Assembly: GCA_963791295.1 (NCBI GenBank)
Contig: CAWBRY010000001.1
Span: 372,001-436,000, forward strand
Direction: 5' to 3'
DNA from: CAWBRY01 sp963791295
GTDB taxonomy: Bacteria > Bacteroidota > Bacteroidia > Chitinophagales > Chitinophagaceae
Length of the DNA: 64,000 nt
The translations under genes and the position numbers were made by a program. Positions 28,227-37,375 of the stretch are shown piece after piece (position 1 is the stretch's first letter; each line of letters opens with the position of its first letter). Under the pieces are notes generated by a model. That model saw only the letters and a list, made by a program, of their open reading frames with translations, ran no database searches and was not told where the DNA came from.

Positions 28227-30498
28227 TTAAAAGGCACGCTTAACATTCAGTTGTGGATTAAAGGGTTGCTGATAAAAACGTTTGCCAGCAGCTTTGTACA
28301 ATGCATTTGCCACTGCTCCAAATACAGGCGGAAAAGGTGGTTCGCCTAATCCAGTAGGATCAATATCATTTTGTACAAAATGAACTTCGATCTTTTTTGG
28401 TGCTTCATGCATTCGTATCATCCTGTAACTATGAAAGTTATTTTGTTCCGCGACGCCATCTTTATGAGTTAATCCCCCATAAAATGCATTTCCGATTCCA
28501 TCAACAACAGCGCCCTGAACCATATTAGTTGCTGCATCAGGATTCACTACAATTCCACAATCAATCGCACTGAATACTCTTTCAACATAAGGTTGTCCAT
28601 CTCTTCATTATCATATCCACCACATGAGCCGCATAAGAATTATGGCAGAAATAAGCAGCAACTCCCCGGCTGTATTTTTTATTTTCCGGATTGTTCCATC
28701 CCGATTTTTCTCTTAACCAATTTTAATACTCCTGCATATCGATCAGCATCATATTCATTGTTCTTGCCAACAGGATTTTCTTTGGCCCTCTTTAAAAGTT
28801 CTAATCTGAAATCGATCGGATCCTTACCCATTGCTTCTGCCAATTCATCCAGGAAGGATTGTTCTGCAGCCGCATTGAAGTTTGATCGCGGAGCCCTGAA
28901 TGCCCCAATCGTAATATTGGACGGTATCTCCCATCCTTCAGCAAGATAATTATCAACTGCACCTGCGGGAAACCTGTTGGCATGAATGGCATGTTCAGGA
29001 ATGCCGCCGCCTTTTACATGAAATGCAATCAGATTTTTATTTGCATCCAGAGCAGCCCGGTAAGTAGCCGTGTACATAGGGCGATAGATACCATAGGTCA
29101 TATCATCTTCGCGGGTGTAGATAAGTTTGACAGGAGCTTTTACTTTTTTGGAGATAAGAGCAGCTTCTATAAGATAATGTCCATATGCTCTGCGACCAAA
29201 GCCCCCACCCATACGGGTCATTTGAATCTCAATCTTGTCGGCCGGCAGGTTTAAAAGTTTTGAAAGAGTAGGTTCTGACCAGCCCGGTGCTTGCAAAGGT
29301 CCGGCCACTAAGGCTTTTTCATCTGTAACATGGGCGAAGAAATTCATTGGCTCCAGGCAGTTATGTGCCAGGAACGGTGCATTATAGGTGCGTTCGATAA
29401 TCTGAGCCGCATTTTTAAAAGCTGTTTCCGGGATCTCCGTCTTTTCTTAATTGTGTGCGCAGGCTTTTTTGCATATTCCTGCATTTTTTCAAACTGGGCA
29501 TCTGTACTTTCCAGCGTTCCCGGAACAATAACCTCTCGTTTTCCTGCCCCTGCCTCATCATTGTTTCTTTGATATCGCCGGCGAGGCTCCCACTGTTACT
29601 TTTAGTTTTTTACGGGCATTCATTACTTCCCAGGTAGTATTGCCTAACCACCACCAGCAAATCATTGAAAGTGCGCGTATCGAAACCGCCCTGTTCGAAA
29701 CCATCTTCATATAATTTCTGGCTAAAAACATCTTTGATGCCTGGCATTTTCAAGGTTTGAGATGCATCAAAAGATTTAAGCTTCATCCCGAAAGCAGGTG
29801 GATGTTCAATCATGGCGATCAGCATCCCTTCGTGTTTATAATCCAATCCAAAAAGAGGTTTACCGGTTACGATTTTCGAACCTTCCACATTTTTCTTTGA
29901 ACTCCGTACTATGTTAAAATCCTTTGGCTCTTTTAGCTTTACTCCTTTTGGGATGGGAATGGTCGATGCTTTTGAAGCAAACTCGCCATACGTTCCTGAT
30001 TTACCACTTTTTTCATGATAGAGCATCCCTGCTTTAGTTGTCACTTCTTCTACTGGTACAGCCCAGGTTTGGGCTGCAGCCTCCATCAACATATGTCGAG
30101 CTGCCGCTCCTGCTTCGCGGAGTGGTTTCCAATACATCCTCACTGAATTACTTCCGCCGGTAAATTGCGGTCCTAATTTCACACTGTCATGCGGCCCCAT
30201 TTCTACCACTACTTTTTGCCAGTCTGCTTCCAACTCTTCGGCTACAATCATAGGCAGTGAGGTCATCACATTTTGCCCAAATTCCGGATTAGGGTTAAGG
30301 ATTTTTATGATATTATCCGGGGTGATTTTGATATACCCGTTTATTTCATACCATTGCTGCGGAAGATCTTGCTCATTTAATTTGTCCGGCAAACCTGAAA
30401 TCGGCCAACCAGGTAAAACTTATCATCAATCCCCCTCCGGCTAAGGCAGATGATCGGAGGAAGGCTCGTCTGCTTTGCTTACCGTTCATGTTTTCCAT
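28227..30498 (-). pseudogene. Second molybdopterin-binding large subunit (isoquinoline 1-oxidoreductase beta type), multiple frameshifts
   Basis: A Tat signal peptide is readable from the ATG at 30498 (QSRRAFLRSSALAGGGLMIS). The body lies in three other long pieces: 29610-30392 (MTSLPMIVAEELEADWQKVV, GPQFTGGSNSVRMYWKPLRE), 28679-29347 (MGGGFGRRAYGHYLIEAALI, GKDPIDFRLELLKRA) and 28227-28547 (DAATNMVQGAVVDGIGNAFY, DPTGLGEPPFPPVFGAVANA). At least four shifts are needed, near 30390, 29600-29350, 28690 and 28560. All catalytic motifs survive; I saw no clear nonsense codon. It is paralogous to the 24777 gene and closer to the fragment at 32162. Confidence 0.82.
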
Positions 30499-30618
30499 TT
30501 ATAAAACTTTGAAGATTTATAATACTGTGTCCATCAAAGTAATCCGGAACTAGACTGCAGGGCGTCTCTAAAGTTAATTAATTAGCTGAATTTAATCTTC
30601 TCAAATTGTTCACGCCAG

Positions 30619-31530
30619 CTAATTCAACATCCGATATTCATTGGGAGAGACACCTACCCTTTGTTTAAATAATCGCGCGAAATGTTGCGGATACTTAAAC
30701 CCTATTTCATAGGCAACTTGGCTAATCGATTTGCTTTGGTCAAAGATTTTTTCCTTCGCAACATCGATCAACTTTGCTTGTATGACTTCATGCGCAGTTT
30801 TCCCCGTCTCTTTTTTGATGAGGTCTCCAAAATAATTTGCTGAGAACTTTAACTCATTGGCACAATAAGAGACCGAGGGCAGTCCCATGGTTTGTGGTTT
30901 GTCCGACACGAAATACTCGTTAAGTAAGTCGCCAAATCGTTCCAATGTGCCTTTAACAACATTTTCGCGAGTGGTGAATTGACGATCATAAAAGCGTACA
31001 CAATAGTTCAGAAACAACTCAATGTTCGAAATAATAAGCTTCTTGCTGTGCTTGTCAATCGTTTGTGTTAATTCATATTGAATTTTCGACAAACATTCTA
31101 ACACGGTTTTTCGTTCTTTTTTTGACAAGTGAAGGGCTTCATTAGACTGATAGCCGAAAAAAGTATAGTCCTGTATTTGCCGGCCAAGCGCTGTGCCACG
31201 TATCAAGTCCGGATGAAAGAGGAGAGCATAACCCTTTGGTTGAAACGTTTCGCCATAATATTCAACTTCAACCATTTGTCCGGGCGCAATAAATACCAAC
31301 GAACCCTCCTGGTAATCGTAGTAATCGCAACCGTATTTTAAGTCGCCGCATTTAATTTCTTTTAAGAAAACGCAGTACATACCGTAATTGACCTTAACAC
31401 TTTTTCCGCCTGGCCAGGTCCATGGTTTCGATTTTGAAAAATCAATTACGCTAACCAAAGGATGCAACGTTTCGTGATGACACAATGCGTTGTATTGACC
31501 CACACTTTCGAACATGTGAACTTTTTCCAT
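30619..31530 (-). CDS. AraC family transcriptional regulator, putative regulator of the molybdenum hydroxylase cluster
   Basis: A 303-residue protein with an AraC-type sensor region (about 1-190) and a C-terminal double helix-turn-helix domain. The two HTH motifs are visible in LKFSANYFGDLIKKETGKTA and KSISQVAYEIGFKYPQHFAR, then LFKQRVGVSPNEYRMLN. It starts MEKVHMFESVGQYNALCHHE. It precedes the minus-strand hydroxylase/Moco cluster by 120 nt and is the only regulator there, so control of that cluster is a reasonable inference. Its inducer is unknown. Divergently placed is the remnant DUF4440 gene. Confidence 0.85.
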   Translation of the reverse strand: MEKVHMFESVGQYNALCHHETLHPLVSVIDFSKSKPWTWPGGKSVKVNYGMYCVFLKEIKCGDLKYGCDYYDYQEGSLVFIAPGQMVEVEYYGETFQPKGYALLFHPDLIRGTALGRQIQDYTFFGYQSNEALHLSKKERKTVLECLSKIQYELTQTIDKHSKKLIISNIELFLNYCVRFYDRQFTTRENVVKGTLERFGDLLNEYFVSDKPQTMGLPSVSYCANELKFSANYFGDLIKKETGKTAHEVIQAKLIDVAKEKIFDQSKSISQVAYEIGFKYPQHFARLFKQRVGVSPNEYRMLN

Positions 31531-31701
31531 ACTTCGGTTTTACAGATAAAGTTACTCTTTCAAAACCACCGCCAATGACATCAGTAAAAATGGTAGCTAA
31601 TCTGCGATATATATACAAGCTATGCGGAAAAATGAAGAGACTTTTGCAGTCCAGACAATAAACTCTACAAAAAATAAACCGTGAAACAATTAATATTTTT
31701 T

Positions 31702-32113
31702 ATGAAACGAGTAACGCCTTTTTTTTACCTATTCGTTCTCTTTGCGCAATTTTCAAATGCCCAACAAACGACGTCATACTCGCCTCAGGAACAGGAAGTG
31801 ATTGACCTTTCCAAAAACAAATGGCAATGGATGGCTGATAAAAAAGTAGATACTTTAAACAACTTATTTAATGACAAAGCCATGTTTGTTCACATGGGTG
31901 GAACCTGGGGGAAAACCCGAGAATTGGAAGTAATAAAATCTGGCATGATTTGGTATAAAAAAGCCGAGATCTACTCAACATCTGTGAATATTTTTTGGCA
32001 ATACAGCTATTCTGTTAAATGACATCGACCTGGTAGCGGTAGTTGGAGGAAACGAAGTCATCAATCCTTTTATGGTGACCGATGAAAAAGACGTTGATTC
32101 TTGCTGTCATTAA
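31702..32113 (+). pseudogene. Truncated DUF4440/NTF2-like secreted protein
   Basis: The N-terminal signal peptide (FYLFVLFAQFSNAQ) and the domain start (LSKNKWQWMADKKVDTLNNL, FNDKAMFVHMGGTWGKT) are normal for small NTF2-like proteins. The frame breaks near 31995. The continuation AILLNDIDLVAVVGGNEVIN and PFMVTDEKDVDS in another frame ends at a TAA at 32111. The last strand of the fold is absent; after FMVT the sequence leaves the family. About 50 nt later a hydroxylase large-subunit fragment begins. I take it as a deletion scar. The start is the ATG at 31702 rather than the GTG at 31681. Confidence 0.7.
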
Positions 32114-32161
32114 AGGAACTTTGTCCAAATAGCAGCATAATCGAGGGATTTACGACCAGGG

Positions 32162-32773
32162 GCGGAGTTGAAAGTTGGAAAAGATCCAATAGACTTTCAA
32201 CTTGACCTGTTGGACCGCGCAAGGACAAATCCAGTTGGCAAAACAAATGATTATGATGCCAGTCGCTTTGCCGGTGTTCTGAAACTAGTAAGGGAAAAAT
32301 CTGGATGGGGAAAGACTTCAAGGAACACTTTTCGTGGCGTTGCCGCTTTCTTCTGTATGAATAGTTACGTTGCCGAGGTCATTGATATCAAACTTGAGGA
32401 TGGCAAACTGATAATACCACGCGTTTGTTGCGCAGCGGATTGCGGTATTGTAGTGAATCCCGATGCTGCAACGAACCTTGCGGAGGGATGCATTGTTGAT
32501 GGGATTGGCAATGCAATGTTTGGGGAAATGACGTTTAAAGCGGGGGTGCCGGAAAAAAATAATTTCAGCACTTACCGGATGATTCGTCATCATGAGGCGC
32601 CAAAAGCGATCGACGTTCATTTTGTGGAAAACGGTATCGATCCAACGGGAATGGGTGAGCCGCCATTCCCTCCAATTTTTGCCGCACTTGCGAATGCATT
32701 ATATAAAGCAACTGGCAAGCGTTTTTATAATCAGCCTTTTGTTTCTCAACTGGATCTTATTAAAAAGGGTTGA
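32162..32773 (+). pseudogene. C-terminal fragment of a third molybdopterin-binding hydroxylase subunit
   Basis: About 203 codons encode the last quarter of an isoquinoline 1-oxidoreductase beta-type protein. Visible parts are GKDPIDFQLDLLDRARTNPV, FFCMNSYVAEVIDIKLEDGK, CAADCGIVVNPDAATNLAEG and DPTGMGEPPFPPIFAALANA. The last contains the conserved GEP active-site region. The N-terminal 500 or so residues are missing. The fragment begins abruptly at AELKVGKDP, where the family normally reads as in the 28.7 kb copy (LAEAMGKDP). It is on the plus strand, opposite to both other copies, and is clearly divergent from them. No start codon or promoter is apparent. Confidence 0.8.
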
Positions 32774-32919
32774 TTGTAGGAACTACAACGAGTAAGGGAT
32801 ACCGGCAAAACATAAAAAGGTAGATACCAATAATAAGCTTTACCTTCGACATCAATTCACGGTATAATTCCCACCAAAGCCGCTCTCTCTGTCTATTATT
32901 CCGTTTATTTAAAATAAAA

Positions 32920-33591
32920 ATGAAAAAGCAATATATGCTGATCATTGTACTTGCTATAAGTATAATGACGGCACGAGCGCAATCCTCGTATACAACTATT
33001 CAATACAATAAGACGATGCAGCCTGCCCTTGTCCTTGAATTACCTTACAATACGGACGATGTAGAAGGGACTATTTTAAAAAAACTAAAGCAAATTGGAT
33101 ATAATCCCGAAACTACTGGAGTTCTATTCTGGAAAAAGAATAAAAAAGAAGGCTTTTACGTCTTTAATGATGTAATGTCACCTTCGTTAAGTACGCAAAA
33201 ATTAGATATGTATTTCAAAGTGGTACAAAAAAACAACGAAGAGAAAAACAACTCGACACTTTATCTGCTTGTAAGCACTGGAAACGAAAACTTTGCTTCG
33301 CCAGACAGGGATACTATACTTTGGAGCAATTCTCAAAGTTTTCTTAACAGTTTTATTGAAAAAACCACCGCATACAATTTAGAACAGAATATTACGGTAC
33401 AGGAGAATACTGTAAAAGTGTCGCAGAAAAAATTGGCTAACCTGCAAAAAGATGAGACAGACCTTGCTGAAAAGATAAAGAAATACCAGGATGATCTGGC
33501 CAATAATCAAAATAACCAGAAAGCGCAGCAGGAGGACATTGAAAATCAGAAAAAATTGCTTGAAGCCTTAATACTAAAAAGGAAAGAATAA
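32920..33591 (+). CDS. Hypothetical secreted protein with C-terminal coiled coil
   Basis: A 223-residue protein with a signal peptide ending near TARAQ (residue 20). A mixed alpha/beta domain (about 21-150) follows, and then a Lys/Glu/Gln-rich heptad-like helix (about 155-223: KLANLQKDETDLAEKIKKYQ and on). I do not recognise the family. It is probably periplasmic and oligomeric through the coiled coil. The gene is intact between the hydroxylase fragment and a membrane protein on the other strand. Confidence 0.65.
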   Translation: MKKQYMLIIVLAISIMTARAQSSYTTIQYNKTMQPALVLELPYNTDDVEGTILKKLKQIGYNPETTGVLFWKKNKKEGFYVFNDVMSPSLSTQKLDMYFKVVQKNNEEKNNSTLYLLVSTGNENFASPDRDTILWSNSQSFLNSFIEKTTAYNLEQNITVQENTVKVSQKKLANLQKDETDLAEKIKKYQDDLANNQNNQKAQQEDIENQKKLLEALILKRKE

Positions 33592-33602
33592 TAAGTGGGG
33601 TC

Positions 33603-34298
33603 TTATAGGCTTGCCGGGGAATCCGGAAACTCTTCTGAAAGCTTAGGACTGAGACGTTGAGAATGGTTTAGGTGATGGAGAATGGCAAATACTACCAGGC
33701 TAATTAGAGTGGCAAAGAAACACCAGACAGAAACAATATTGTCTGTGTAAAATATTCTTGTGATTATATAAGAGATTAAAATGGTTGTCCCTAATATCCA
33801 CATTCGCCTGATGCGCGAAAGGAAAGCAGGTACAATAGTCGCTACAATATAAATTGCGCCGCAATAAAAGGCGATTCCGGAAGGAAAATCCTGCTGATAG
33901 GAGATATGATGGCCAGCTATTGTGGCCTCCACTGGAAAAGTCAATAAGCAGTAAGCAAAATAAATGGATACGAGGGCACCTATTCCGACAAAAATTTTCC
34001 CTGCCTTCTTTTGCCTCATTTTTGGCTCTAGCATTAATATGGAAAGCGGAATCCAAAGAGGCCAGACAACCTGCGCAAAGAACAAGAAATTATAAGTAGC
34101 GACTTGTTTCAATGAAGCATAAGCCGGGTTGGAGAGGGATAGCCATACAAAACCCTCTGTAATTTGTTGCACACAGAAGATTAATGGAATGCAGCCAAAA
34201 AAAATTTGCGAGGGTGTCTGAGCTTTTTTAACGGATGCAATACCGATTGCAGCTAGAACGATACCTGCTCCGAAACTCGCATTGGCAGAAAAACACAT
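33603..34298 (-). CDS. Multispanning membrane protein, DUF6629-like
   Basis: A 231-residue protein opening MCFSANASFGAGIVLAAIG and with about seven hydrophobic segments. The motif FGCIPLIFCVQQITEGFVWL (about 34-53) and the start match a small integral-membrane family annotated DUF6629. No catalytic motif is visible. Its role is unknown. It is convergent with the coiled-coil secreted protein (12 nt between stops). Confidence 0.65.
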   Translation of the reverse strand: MCFSANASFGAGIVLAAIGIASVKKAQTPSQIFFGCIPLIFCVQQITEGFVWLSLSNPAYASLKQVATYNFLFFAQVVWPLWIPLSILMLEPKMRQKKAGKIFVGIGALVSIYFAYCLLTFPVEATIAGHHISYQQDFPSGIAFYCGAIYIVATIVPAFLSRIRRMWILGTTILISYIITRIFYTDNIVSVWCFFATLISLVVFAILHHLNHSQRLSPKLSEEFPDSPASL

Positions 34299-34438
34299 TT
34301 TATTTGTTTACAGAGAGGTAATCAAATCCGGAACAAAGGTAGACTTAATTACTAAGGAAATTGGTTTTAAAGATATTGGTAACTTAGCTCTGGTTGTCGC
34401 CGATAATTAAAAGGTAGAAACATCTAAAGGCAGAAGGT

Positions 34439-34933
34439 ATGAAAATATTTTTTAGTGTCATCTGGTTGTTATTGTATTTATTCCCCAATGCACAAACTCT
34501 TAAAGAAATACAAGATAGGATTGCTATTAAAAACCTGGTAGATACATTTTCGATACTAGCTGATACAAAGGAAGTGGATAAACAGGTATTGCTTTTTACT
34601 GAAAATGCAGTCGTTGAATCCGTAGTAGAAGGGCAACCAGGAACGACACTAACTGGAAGAAAGCAAATTGGAGATGCTTTTACTGCATTTCTAGGCACTT
34701 TTGAAACAGTTTATCATATTAACGGGCAGCAAACAGTAACTCTGAATGGTGACAAAGCATCAGGAATTTCATATTGCCAGGTAACACTAGTCGGGAGTCA
34801 AAACGGGAAGAAGATGAAAACCAATTTCTGGATTAATTATAAGGATGAATTTGTGCGGCAGAATGGCCGCTGGTTTATTGCAAAAAGAAAATCAACATTT
34901 GTATTAAGGGAAACCAAACAATTAGAACAATAA
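34439..34933 (+). CDS. Secreted nuclear transport factor 2-like (SnoaL-type) protein
   Basis: A 164-residue protein with a short signal peptide (about 1-19, FSVIWLLLYLFPNAQ) and an NTF2-like alpha+beta cone. IQDRIAIKNLVDTFSILADT (about 24-43) is the typical N-terminal helix pair; TLTGRKQIGDAFTAFLGTFE and ISYCQVTLVGSQNGKKMKTN follow. Such domains bind or isomerise small hydrophobic compounds. The substrate is unknown. It stands alone, divergent from the DUF6629-like gene. Confidence 0.75.
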   Translation: MKIFFSVIWLLLYLFPNAQTLKEIQDRIAIKNLVDTFSILADTKEVDKQVLLFTENAVVESVVEGQPGTTLTGRKQIGDAFTAFLGTFETVYHINGQQTVTLNGDKASGISYCQVTLVGSQNGKKMKTNFWINYKDEFVRQNGRWFIAKRKSTFVLRETKQLEQ

Positions 34934-34989
34934 GATAAGATTTTCTCTTCTCTTGAAAACTACAACACACCGAAAGACACCCACCGGCT

Positions 34990-35184
34990 TTAGGAACTTA
35001 CGCCACTCGGTAACTCGATTGTGAACTCGGAACCTTGCCCCTCTTTTGATTCTACGCTCAGTTGTCCTTCATGTGCTTTTACTATATCATAGGACAATGA
35101 AAGTCCTAATCCTGTTCCTTGGCCGGTCGGCTTGGTTGTAAACAGAGTAGACTTATCTTTAAGGCCTGCTGTGCAGCCGAACAA
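34990..35184 (-). pseudogene. C-terminal tail of a histidine kinase (HATPase_c)
   Basis: The last 50 codons encode the G2 box and final strands of a kinase ATPase domain: FTTKPTGQGTGLGLSLSYDI, VKAHEGQLSVESKEGQGSEF, then TIELP. No upstream kinase exists; the frame runs out after about 13 unrelated residues, next to the start of the plus-strand gene at 35203. It is a deletion remnant of a two-component sensor. Confidence 0.72.
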
Positions 35185-35202
35185 AAAATGTAACTCTCAG
35201 AC

Positions 35203-35919
35203 ATGAAACGAATCTACCTGGCTTTCATTCTTTTGATGCCTTATTCAGTTTTTGGGCAGAGCACTACCGATTTCGCAGGAACTACCAAGCCAGCTTTTAC
35301 CCTGGGCATGCTCATGGGCACCAATGAAGATTTTAACGTTCTCAATGATTCCCACATCACGGGGACACCCTTTTACTATGAGCAATTCCTTCCTTGCGAC
35401 ATCACCTTGCTGAATGGCGAGGTGTACAAAGGTTTACAAATGCGTCTCAACCTGGAAACAAATAGTATCCATTATAAGACCTCTGACACCACCGAATTGG
35501 TTGCCGGTAAAGGAGTCGTTCGGTCCATTACTTTTTTCCATACTGAGAAGAAGATGCTCGACAGCACCACATTTAGTTGTGGTTACCTGGGTACTTTGGG
35601 CAATGATGAAAACACCTATTACGAGGAAATGGCATCCGGAACAACGAAGTTACTTAGACAGGCCATCAAGTTTCTTTCGGCAATTCAATCACTTACAGCT
35701 ACGCCATTGGATAAACAATATAACACCGATTACAATTATTACGTCTGCATGAACTATCGCGCAAATATCGAACGATGGCGTAAAGGGAAGGAATTCATGC
35801 TGGAAGTTTTGCATGATAAAAAGGAAGAAATTGTGAAATTCATTGACCAGAAAGGGTTGAAATGCAAATCACCTGAAGATGCAAGGAAAATAATTGACTA
35901 TTATAATACATTGAAATAG
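35203..35919 (+). CDS. Hypothetical secreted protein
   Basis: A 238-residue protein with a signal peptide (about 1-19, ending PYSVFGQS). The mature part has beta-rich sequence (CDITLLNGEVYKGLQMRLNL, about 67-86) and a helical C-terminus (YRANIERWRKGKEFMLEVLH, KGLKCKSPEDARKIIDYYNT). No family recognised. It is probably periplasmic or outer-membrane associated. It is intact, flanked by the kinase remnant and the SDR remnant. Confidence 0.65.
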   Translation: MKRIYLAFILLMPYSVFGQSTTDFAGTTKPAFTLGMLMGTNEDFNVLNDSHITGTPFYYEQFLPCDITLLNGEVYKGLQMRLNLETNSIHYKTSDTTELVAGKGVVRSITFFHTEKKMLDSTTFSCGYLGTLGNDENTYYEEMASGTTKLLRQAIKFLSAIQSLTATPLDKQYNTDYNYYVCMNYRANIERWRKGKEFMLEVLHDKKEEIVKFIDQKGLKCKSPEDARKIIDYYNTLK

Positions 35920-36017
35920 TCATGCTTAATGTCAAACTTGCCCGCCCTTCGTTAAGCTACGGTGGGTCCTGCGCCAAATCCTAAACGAAATCTCGGTAAA
36001 TTGATAAAAATGTTTTA

Positions 36018-36514
36018 ATGACAAGGTCACTGTGGCTCGTCATTTTTTTATCATCGGCTATAAGTGGTAATGGACAAACCGGTGCAGATGCTTTTGGGTT
36101 GAGTAATATACAGACTCCCGCGCCCCTTCCTTTGGATATTTCTTCTCCCTTTGCCTTGGTAGCGGGTGGCAGCAAGGAAATTGGCTACGGTATTGCTGAG
36201 GCCCTGGCAAAGCGTCACTATAATTTGATTTTAGTTGCGCGGCATTGGGATAGTTTGGCAACTGCCAAAACAAAGCTTGAGCCAGCTTACGACATTCATG
36301 TGGAACTGCTTGCTTACGATCTGGGGCGAGAAGAATCGGCTACTGAAATAGGCAAATGGTGTAGCGAAAGAAATATACCATTGAAAGTGCTTTGTAATGT
36401 TGCCGGATTTGGCGGAACAAGGGATTATTGTCCTTACCTCTTGATTCACTCCGCTAAATGGTGAGATTGAATGTGGAATCGGGCATGGCGCTTACTCTCT
36501 CTTTGCTTCCTTTA
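36018..36514 (+). pseudogene. Truncated short-chain dehydrogenase/reductase with signal peptide
   Basis: A signal peptide (WLVIFLSSAISGNGQT) precedes an SDR Rossmann domain. The cofactor loop is altered, ALVAGGSKEIGYGIAEALAK (Gly-rich TGxxxGxG equivalent), then NLILVARHWDSLATAKTKLE and VLCNVAGFGGTRDY. After that the frame breaks near 36435; the continuation LPLDSLR, a TAA stop, then MVRLNVESGMALTLSLLPL is in another frame and includes an in-frame nonsense codon. The catalytic Tyr-Lys part is absent. The sequence ends at about 36514 against an opposing gene fragment, so this is genuine decay. Confidence 0.75.
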
Positions 36515-36740
36515 GCGGAGCTGGAGGATCGGCATCCTGTTTTTCAGAAGGAAGGTCAAGTGGTTTCAGCTTCACTGGAATTGTATCAGAAGCTGCTTTT
36601 CCTGATCCAAGTCCGCCAAAGACCGGTCTGTTTGCTTGGCTGTTTGAAAACGCTCCAAATAAACCACCCGCAATAATAGTTTGACTTGTGCGAAGAAGAA
36701 ATTGGCGACGAGATCGTAAAGGGAATAATCGACTTTTCAT
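36492..36740 (-). pseudogene. N-terminal fragment of a Tat-exported protein, possibly a Gfo/Idh/MocA-type oxidoreductase
   Basis: The 82-codon frame starts with a twin-arginine signal, RSRRQFLLRTSQTIIAGGLF (about 9-28), and continues into a proline- and charge-rich linker, KLKPLDLPSEKQDADPPAPL and then KEAKR, before a stop. In periplasmic oxidoreductases of the Gfo/Idh/MocA type such a leader and linker precede the Rossmann domain. That domain is missing here, where the sequence runs into the 3' end of the SDR remnant. The family assignment is an inference from the linker alone. Confidence 0.5.
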
Positions 36741-36943
36741 TTTTGAGGTTCGTAGTCAGCATCCTCCAATTATCCTGCCAACGGGAAAACGGAATCAGAT
36801 CAAACACTCAAACGAAAAATAAACGAAGCAAATAAATTTTTTTGTATTCAATCAAACAGGTTAGAATTGAGGAACAGTTTCCCCGAGTTATAAGTTCTTG
36901 AAATAAGTTTTAGAATAATAAATAGTGCTAAATAACAGGCCAC

Positions 36944-37375
36944 TCATTCGCCTATTATTTTATCGCGTTGGAGTGTTTTCTTAACTGTGTCCAAAAGGAA
37001 TTTAATGTCAAAAGGCTTTTCAATACTTCCATCGGCCCCTGCGAGAGTTGATAAAAGGCCTATACCCGGCGTTGCAGAGATCATGATCACCGGTATTCTC
37101 TTAGTCCTTTTTTGCGTCTTTAAAAATCGACATATTTCAAGCCCGTCATAGCCAGAAAGCTGTTTGTCGATCAGAAACAGATCTGGTAAAATAAATTTAT
37201 TATTCAGTAAATCAATTCCATTTGATTTAATTTCAAACTCGTATCCTGCTCTTTGAAAAATGATACTATAAATGTCACAAATTCCAGCATCGTCATCTGC
37301 AATCAGGATCCGACCAGGCTGCGGTAGCGTTTCGAAAGCCGGATGCGTCTTTTGAATTTCTTTTTTCACGTTCAA
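36944..37375 (-). CDS. Single-domain response regulator (REC)
   Basis: A 143-residue receiver protein without an output domain. Acidic pocket residues are Asp27-Asp29 (ILIADDDAG), the phosphoacceptor is Asp70 (LFLIDKQLSG), Ser100 lies in VIMISATPG and Lys120 in SIEKPFD. It overlaps the stop of the CheB-CheR-PAS kinase by 4 nt (ATGA), so it is almost surely the cognate partner and translationally coupled. With no output domain it probably acts by protein-protein contact or as a phosphate sink. Confidence 0.87.
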   Translation of the reverse strand: MNVKKEIQKTHPAFETLPQPGRILIADDDAGICDIYSIIFQRAGYEFEIKSNGIDLLNNKFILPDLFLIDKQLSGYDGLEICRFLKTQKRTKRIPVIMISATPGIGLLSTLAGADGSIEKPFDIKFLLDTVKKTLQRDKIIGE

